NCBI GenBank assembly: GCA_029250885.1
Contig: JAQXEK010000038.1
Span: forward strand, 32,051-96,050
DNA length: 64,000 bases
Direction of reading: 5' to 3'
DNA from: Planctomycetota bacterium
GTDB lineage: Bacteria > Planctomycetota > UBA1135 > GCA-002686595
A program made the translations under genes and the position numbers. Shown one piece after another: positions 59,210-64,000 of the stretch (its first letter is position 1; each line of letters begins with the position of its first letter). Below the pieces are notes generated by a model, which was given only the letters and a program-made list of their open reading frames with translations, ran no database searches and had not been told where the DNA came from.

Positions 59210-59290
59210 CGGCTAAGAGTGACGGCCGATTAGCCGATAAACCCAAGCGGCCCTAAGACTTTGCCCAAGGAGCGAGCTCTCGCGGTCCAC

Positions 59291-60481
59291 CTAGCGTTGG
59301 AAGGCCGGCAATAGGCTGCCTGGGATCGCGAGGACCAGGCAATTCATGCTAGTGGCATAGGCCTGGCCGAAGGGGGTGTCGGCCCAGGAGCCGTCCTTGT
59401 TTTGGGTGCGCAGGATCTGGGTGCGCTCGTCGGGGAACCAGCGCTTGTAGTGAGACTCGTCGGCGGACTGCCAGAAGGCTTGGGCTAGGTAGAAGCGCTC
59501 GTAGTAGGGGAAGCGGCTCAGCTGACCCTCTTGCTTGCGCTTGGCTAGGTCGCGCCAGATGGCGTCGGTGGCGCGGTTGAGGGAGTCGCCGGAGTAGGTG
59601 CCCGTGGCGTTGAGGGCGGAGATCGCAGCGGCGGTCAAGGCGACCGATGTGCGCGGCGAGCCGATCTGGTAGGCGAAGCTGCCGTCCTTGACTTGGCTGC
59701 GCTCGAGGTAGCCGTCGGCCTTGGCGATCACCTCTGCGTCGACGTGCACACCCGCCTCCTTGGCGGCGCGCAGGGCTTGCACCATGCACACGGTGAGGGA
59801 GCCCTCGTGTTCGCTCTGGCGCTCGGGCTTGTAGAACCACGCGCCGGCGGTTCCCTGGGTGCGCTCGATCAGGGCAATGGCGGCCTTGAGCGCCGTGGCG
59901 ATGTGCTCGCCCTTGGGCGACATGCCGTAGGCCTCGGCCAGGGCTAAGGTCGCGAAGCCGTGCCCGTGCATGAGGCTCGTCTCGTCGCCCCCTGCACTGA
60001 TGAAGCCGTGGTGGGGCGAGGCCGGGGACAGGTCCGTGTGCACGAGCAGGTAGTCGATGGCGCGGCCGACCTGCACGTGGTGGGGGCCCTGGCTAGCGGT
60101 CGAGCCGCCGGCCATAAGAGCCAGTGCGCCAAGGGCCGTGACGGCCACGGGCGCGTACTTGATGTCCTTGCCTTCGCCCCGGGGGAAGGACCCGTCGCCG
60201 GTCTTGGCCTGCTCGGTGGCGAGCCAGTTCAGACCGCGCTCCAGGCCCAGCACCTCGGGCGCGTTGGGACCCGGCTGGAAGAGGCTGTCGCCGGTTCCTT
60301 GGGTAGGCTTTGTGAGTCCGCTGGGCTGGTCCCCGGGCTTGTCCTTGTCTTTGACTTCTGGCGAGTCGGGGAGCCCTGCAGCAGCGCCTGGAGTCGCCCG
60401 GAAGCTGGGGGCACCCGGCGCCACCAGTGCACTCGGGGCGAGGGCACTGGTGGTGAGGGCGAGGGTGAGCAGCAGCTTCAT
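59291..60481 (-). CDS. Secreted prenyltransferase/squalene-cyclase-like alpha/alpha-toroid protein
   Basis: A 396-residue exported protein with a signal peptide of about 20 residues and a Pro/Lys/Asp-rich linker (about 30-75). From about residue 80 it has repeated helix pairs with QTEDGSW-like motifs (LNWLATEQAKTGDGSFPRGE, YLERSQVKDGSFAYQIGS, LRTQNKDGSWADTPFGQAYATS), the mark of terpenoid-cyclase/prenyltransferase toroids. No DxDD-type cyclase motif was found, so it is probably not a cyclase but a binding or scaffold protein. It follows the next gene on the minus strand with a 7-base gap, in an operon of exported proteins. Confidence 0.75.
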   Translation of the reverse strand: MKLLLTLALTTSALAPSALVAPGAPSFRATPGAAAGLPDSPEVKDKDKPGDQPSGLTKPTQGTGDSLFQPGPNAPEVLGLERGLNWLATEQAKTGDGSFPRGEGKDIKYAPVAVTALGALALMAGGSTASQGPHHVQVGRAIDYLLVHTDLSPASPHHGFISAGGDETSLMHGHGFATLALAEAYGMSPKGEHIATALKAAIALIERTQGTAGAWFYKPERQSEHEGSLTVCMVQALRAAKEAGVHVDAEVIAKADGYLERSQVKDGSFAYQIGSPRTSVALTAAAISALNATGTYSGDSLNRATDAIWRDLAKRKQEGQLSRFPYYERFYLAQAFWQSADESHYKRWFPDERTQILRTQNKDGSWADTPFGQAYATSMNCLVLAIPGSLLPAFQR

Positions 60482-60488
60482 CGAAGGT

Positions 60489-61376
60489 CTAGTTGCCGCT
60501 CGAGTCCGAGCGGTTCAGGTGACGGTAGTAGGACTCGATCCAGTCGCGGTAGAAGAGCGGCACATCGTCGCCGCCTTGGTTGCGGAAGGTCTCGCGGGTG
60601 CGCTCGGGCAGCTCGCCCCAGCGCTCGCTGAGGTTGGCCTTGGACCCGGGACCGATGGTTCCATCGCTGGGGCCGTCCGCACCGAGCTTGTTCTTACCGG
60701 GCTGCTTGGATTCCTCCCCAGACTTGGGATCCTTGCCGCCCTCTTGCTCGGGCTTGCCCTCTTCTCCAGGTTTCTCTCCGGGCTTCTCCCCCGGCTTCTC
60801 GCCGGGTTGCTCGCCTGGCTTATCGCCCTGCTCCTGTTGCTGCCCCTCTTGCCCGTCTTTCTTGTCGGGCTTGCCTTGACCTTGCTGCCCCGGCTTGGGA
60901 GGGCCCTTGCCACCAGGCTTGCTCTGGGACTCGGCCATCTCTTCGGCGATCTTAAGGATCTCGTCGATGTCCTTAACGACGTCGTTGCTTGCCGAGCGAG
61001 TCAAATCGAGCAGGTCACCCAAACCGCTGCCCTCTGGCATGGCAAGGGGTACCTCACCCGCGCCCATGTCGAAGAGCAGCTCGTCGATGGCCTTCATTTT
61101 CTTGTCTACATTCTTAAAGAGCTCGACAATCTTCTCAGCGCTCTCCTGCTCATTCTTGCCTAGGCCCGGCGGCACGATAGGGACCTTCGGTCGCTCGCCC
61201 TCTTTCTGGGCTTCGGTCTCGGACTTGGCTTCGGGCTCTTGCTCGGGCGCCTCGGTCGCGGGAACGGGGCCCTCTTGGACCACGGGCTTTGTCTTGTCGA
61301 CCTCGGCCGGCGGCTCCTGGGCAAGCAGAGCGGGGCTAAGGAGAAACAGGCTCAGGGCTAGGTACTTCTTCTTCAT
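60489..61376 (-). CDS. Secreted Pro/Glu/Lys-rich protein with PGEK repeats
   Basis: A 295-residue exported protein with a 19-residue signal peptide (FLLSPALLA). A low-complexity Glu/Pro region precedes a helical part (about 80-155). Then comes a disordered, Gly/Pro/Lys/Glu-rich stretch with a tandem PGEK tetrapeptide repeat (about 12-bp DNA units around 60764-60828). The C-terminal 45 residues, ERWGELPERTRETFRNQGG and YRDWIESYYRHLNR, look conserved and folded. GGAGA lies 7 bases before the ATG. It is 17 bases downstream of the large coiled-coil gene. The function is unknown. Confidence 0.75.
   Translation of the reverse strand: MKKKYLALSLFLLSPALLAQEPPAEVDKTKPVVQEGPVPATEAPEQEPEAKSETEAQKEGERPKVPIVPPGLGKNEQESAEKIVELFKNVDKKMKAIDELLFDMGAGEVPLAMPEGSGLGDLLDLTRSASNDVVKDIDEILKIAEEMAESQSKPGGKGPPKPGQQGQGKPDKKDGQEGQQQEQGDKPGEQPGEKPGEKPGEKPGEEGKPEQEGGKDPKSGEESKQPGKNKLGADGPSDGTIGPGSKANLSERWGELPERTRETFRNQGGDDVPLFYRDWIESYYRHLNRSDSSGN
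60764..60828 (-). repeat. Tandem 12-bp repeats encoding PGEK
   Basis: About four to five degenerate 12-bp units give GEQPGEKPGEKPGEKPGEE in the gene above. Such repeats are prone to slippage, so copy number may vary between strains. Confidence 0.7.
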
Positions 61377-61393
61377 AGTGATTCTCCGTCTTC

Positions 61394-64000
61394 CTATTCT
61401 TCGTCCATGGGAACGCCGAGCTTGCGGGCGACTTCCCCAAACAGCTCCGTGACGCGGTTGTGGCGGATAGCGAGGCGCATGATGTCCTCCAAGATCAGGG
61501 GGTCCACGTCCTCGGGCGCCATCTCGGCGAGCTCAGGCCAGGCGTCCAGGGTCTGCTGCAGGCTGCGGGAGACGTCGATCTCCATGCTGCGCAGCAGCTT
61601 GAGCTCGGCCTGGCTTGGGACCAAGCGGTTCTCCGGCTGGCCCTCGTCCTCGGGCTGCTCTTCGCCGTTCTCCTCTTGGTTCTGTTCTTCTTCCTGCTGC
61701 TCCTTTTCGGCCTCTTCCTGGCGGCGGTCGTTCTCCTCGTTGAGGGCGTCCACCAGCCAAGTCAAGAGCCGCTCGACGTCGCCCTGCAGGGCCTGCACGC
61801 GCTCGCCGCTGTCGTAGCCTTCGCCGGCGCCGCGCTCGCCCGGAGGCCCAAGCAACAGCGCAATGCGCTCGAGGTCACCGGCCACCTCGGACATGGCCGC
61901 GGCAAAGACCGCGCTGTCCTCTTCCAGGATCGCCTGCTCGAGCTCGCGGGCCTTCTCGGCGGCCGTCTCCTCTTCGCGTGCGATACGTCGAAGCCGCAGC
62001 TTCTGGGCGCGGCTAGGCGTCTCGCGTCCAGCCCGGGCAGCGTCGACTTCAAGAAGCTCTACCATCTGAGCTTGGTGCATCTCGAGTAGTGCCTGGATCT
62101 CCTCGGTCATCTGCAAGAGCGCCTCTTCTTGGCGCAGCTGCTGGTAGCGCTCCTCCTCTTCCTTGAGGGCGTCTTGGGCCTCTTCAATTTCGCGTTGCAC
62201 TTCTTTCTGCTGCTCCTGGGCCTCGGCGGTGTCCCCGGACTGCATGGCTTGGCTCGCCTCCTCGGCGGCCTGCCCGGCCTCGGACGTGGACTCAGCGGCG
62301 TCCTCGCGCTCTTCCTTCTTCAGGCGCTCGGCAAGCTGCAAAAGGTCGTCTTGGATGGCAGCCTGTTCCGCCGCGATCTGCTCGGCCATGGCCTGCTCCT
62401 CGGGCGAGTTCGGGCGCGCCCCGGCCTGGGCTTCCTGGCCGGCCCTCTCCATGGCGTCGATGGCCTCGCGCTGCTGCTTAGCGGCCTCGCCGGTCTTGCC
62501 CTGTTCCAGGGCAGCCTCGGCCTGCTCCATGGCGGCCTTGGCCTCGGCCATGGCCTCTTGGGTCGCCTGCTTGGCCTCGGCGCTCATCTCTGCGCTGTTG
62601 GCCTGCTCTTCCAGCTGCTCGAGCAGAGCGCTGGCCTGTTCCGTAAGGCTAGCTTGCTGCTCGGCCATGGCGGCCGTCTCTGCGCTCTGTGGCGCTTGAG
62701 CGCGGGCGGCATCAAGGGCTTCGAGGGCAGCTTCGATGGCGGCCTGGGCCTTGGCAGCCTGGGCATTGGCTTCTTGGCTGGCCTGCTCGGCGGCCTCGGC
62801 GCTCTGCTCCGCCACCTCTGAGGAGGCCTCTTCGGATGGGGGAGCCTGGGGCTGAGCGGCGGTCTCGCCCTCGGGCTGGCCGGGCTGTTGACCGGCCTGC
62901 TGCCCGGGGGGCTTGCCCGCTGCTTGTTGCGCAGCAGCGGCCTGTGCGGCTTCGCTGGTCGCCTCGCTCGATGCCTCCATAGCCTCGCGCGCCTCGGACA
63001 GAGCTTGCCTTGCGGCTTCGATCTGCTCGGCTTGCTGCTGGGCTTGCTGCTCGGCTTGGCCAGCCGACTCGGCGCTGGCCTCGGCCTCCTTCACACTGGC
63101 CTCGGCCAGGCGTTCGAGGGCCTCCATGAGATCGGCCGTCAGCTTGGCCAGCTCGTCCTGGGCACCGGCGATGGCCTCAGGCAGAAACTCCTGGACCTCT
63201 TCTTGGGTGCGCAGCTCGCCGAGGGCGGCCTCGGCCCCCTCCGCTAGCTTGGACAGGACGGACTCCGCCCGCGGTGAGGGCTCACCACCTTGGCCGAGCT
63301 TCTGGGCTGCTGCCTCCTTGGCGATCTGGGCATCTTGCTTCAGGGCCTCGGCCTGGTCGCGCAGCTCCTGGGCGCGCTCCGCCAGGGCTTGCTCCAGCTC
63401 ACTGCGTCCCTCGGCCGTGGCCTGTTGACGTTCGGCGCGCAGCTCAGCTTGGGACTGTGCCACGGTTTCGGTGGCGCCAGCGATGGCCTCGGTGGTCTCC
63501 TCTTCGGCGCTGCCCTGGGTAAGGTTGCGGGCGGCGCGCTTCAGCGCTTCCTGGGCATCCTTCATCTGGTCGAGGCCACTCTCTAGGGGCGCATCGGCGG
63601 CTAGGTCTTCGGCGGTACGCTCGAGGCGCTCGGCGGTCTCTTCCAAGACCTGGGCCGCGCGCTCTCTATCCTGAGCGAGCTCAAGTTCCGAGCGGGCATC
63701 GGCGAGCTCGTCTTGATCTCCTGGCTTCCACCCGACAAGCAGCTCAGCGACGCGGTCCTCGGCGTCCTTTAGCTCGAGCAGCTCACGCTCGATGCGCTCG
63801 CGCTCTAGCGTGGTCGAGCTGCGGCCCGATGCCTCCGTGCGCTGCAAGAGATCGCGCTCGGCCTGCTGCAGCTCGTTCAGGCCCTCGGTGAACTCCTGGA
63901 TGGAGCCCTCTTGAAGAGAAGCCTCGAAGTCCTCGGACTTGCGCTGCAGGTCACTCTGTTCGCGACTCAAGTTGGTGAGTGCTTCTCTTGTGGCTGCAAT
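61394..64000 (-). CDS. Very long coiled-coil, Ala/Glu/Gln-rich envelope protein (5' end outside window)
   Basis: An open frame of at least 868 codons that runs off the right edge, so the true N-terminus is missing; an internal TTG near 63970 is not accepted as start. Almost the entire sequence is alpha-helical coiled coil made of Ala, Glu, Gln and Lys (for example QEAMAEAKAAMEQAEAALEQ), with an acidic Glu/Gln run (EEEQNQEENGEEQPED). The last 90 residues (ELKLLRSMEIDVSRSLQQTL) look folded. Similar proteins in planctomycetes are linked to BatA/VWA-type operons (DUF4175-like); that link is from memory. It is the first visible gene of the operon with the two genes downstream. Confidence 0.7.
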   Translation of the reverse strand: MAATREALTNLSREQSDLQRKSEDFEASLQEGSIQEFTEGLNELQQAERDLLQRTEASGRSSTTLERERIERELLELKDAEDRVAELLVGWKPGDQDELADARSELELAQDRERAAQVLEETAERLERTAEDLAADAPLESGLDQMKDAQEALKRAARNLTQGSAEEETTEAIAGATETVAQSQAELRAERQQATAEGRSELEQALAERAQELRDQAEALKQDAQIAKEAAAQKLGQGGEPSPRAESVLSKLAEGAEAALGELRTQEEVQEFLPEAIAGAQDELAKLTADLMEALERLAEASVKEAEASAESAGQAEQQAQQQAEQIEAARQALSEAREAMEASSEATSEAAQAAAAQQAAGKPPGQQAGQQPGQPEGETAAQPQAPPSEEASSEVAEQSAEAAEQASQEANAQAAKAQAAIEAALEALDAARAQAPQSAETAAMAEQQASLTEQASALLEQLEEQANSAEMSAEAKQATQEAMAEAKAAMEQAEAALEQGKTGEAAKQQREAIDAMERAGQEAQAGARPNSPEEQAMAEQIAAEQAAIQDDLLQLAERLKKEEREDAAESTSEAGQAAEEASQAMQSGDTAEAQEQQKEVQREIEEAQDALKEEEERYQQLRQEEALLQMTEEIQALLEMHQAQMVELLEVDAARAGRETPSRAQKLRLRRIAREEETAAEKARELEQAILEEDSAVFAAAMSEVAGDLERIALLLGPPGERGAGEGYDSGERVQALQGDVERLLTWLVDALNEENDRRQEEAEKEQQEEEQNQEENGEEQPEDEGQPENRLVPSQAELKLLRSMEIDVSRSLQQTLDAWPELAEMAPEDVDPLILEDIMRLAIRHNRVTELFGEVARKLGVPMDEE

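Noticed and set aside
60764..60828. CRISPR array
   Set aside because: The repeats are 12-bp coding repeats without spacers.

Overview
The window is a GC-rich (roughly 60-65%) chromosomal segment from a Gram-negative-type bacterium with a meso-DAP-type peptidoglycan pathway. The gene set points to Planctomycetota, possibly one of the deep lineages that keep a peptidoglycan gene cluster. It includes an mraZ-to-murB cluster that ends without ddl, ftsQ, ftsA or ftsZ; a secreted sulfatase; many secreted proteins with repeats or extra domains; the futalosine route to menaquinone; a histone-H1-like mini-protein; and an alpha/alpha-toroid and coiled-coil operon. This placement is an inference from gene content. 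There is no rRNA in the window to settle it. No phage, insertion sequence or CRISPR array was seen.

Layout. (1) 1-14715: the division and cell wall cluster mraZ-rsmH-ftsL-ftsI-murE-murF-mraY-ftsW-[LysM protein]-[86-residue membrane protein]-murG-murC-murB. It is tightly packed, with many 4-base overlaps, and sits behind a 10-bp-periodic MraZ operator. (2) 14716-16875: a structured leader, a thrS that lacks the TGS domain, and a strong terminator. (3) 17131-26937: DNA repair and replication (dinB, polA, recJ) with a DUF368 membrane protein, a secreted sulfatase and an HDAC-family deacetylase. (4) 27197-30254: a 2-oxoacid-type TRAP transporter whose binding-protein gene faces its two permease genes. 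(5) 30300-33701: a decayed gene, then selA and selD. selD is itself a selenoprotein gene, with an in-frame UGA at 32688 and a downstream hairpin. The selenocysteine tRNA gene lies 5 kb further on, at 38755-38851. (6) 33743-43106: exporter, phosphodiesterase, secreted metzincin, two tandem GNAT-like paralogues, a MORN/CAP secreted protein and an EVE-domain protein. (7) 43341-50061: histone-like protein, mqnD/mqnB, an M28 peptidase with a PDZ domain, an anti-sigma/FecR-like membrane protein and a HEAT-like protein. (8) 50229-59209: comEC, coaD, a RidA homologue, a candidate structured RNA, ychF, a GH20 hexosaminidase and a sugar nucleotidyltransferase. (9) 59291-64000: an operon of secreted or envelope proteins that runs off the right edge.

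The most notable points are: (a) a nearly complete selenocysteine set (selA, selenoprotein selD with a bSECIS-like hairpin, tRNA-Sec), with selD and tRNA-Sec sharing a near-identical promoter; (b) a recurring TANNNT-like box 5-7 nt before the start codon of about ten first-in-unit genes, which suggests widespread leaderless transcription; (c) an uncharacterised structured RNA candidate at about 54048-54290 that ends in a T run; (d) the structured thrS leader; and (e) two unassigned membrane or cell wall genes inside the dcw cluster.
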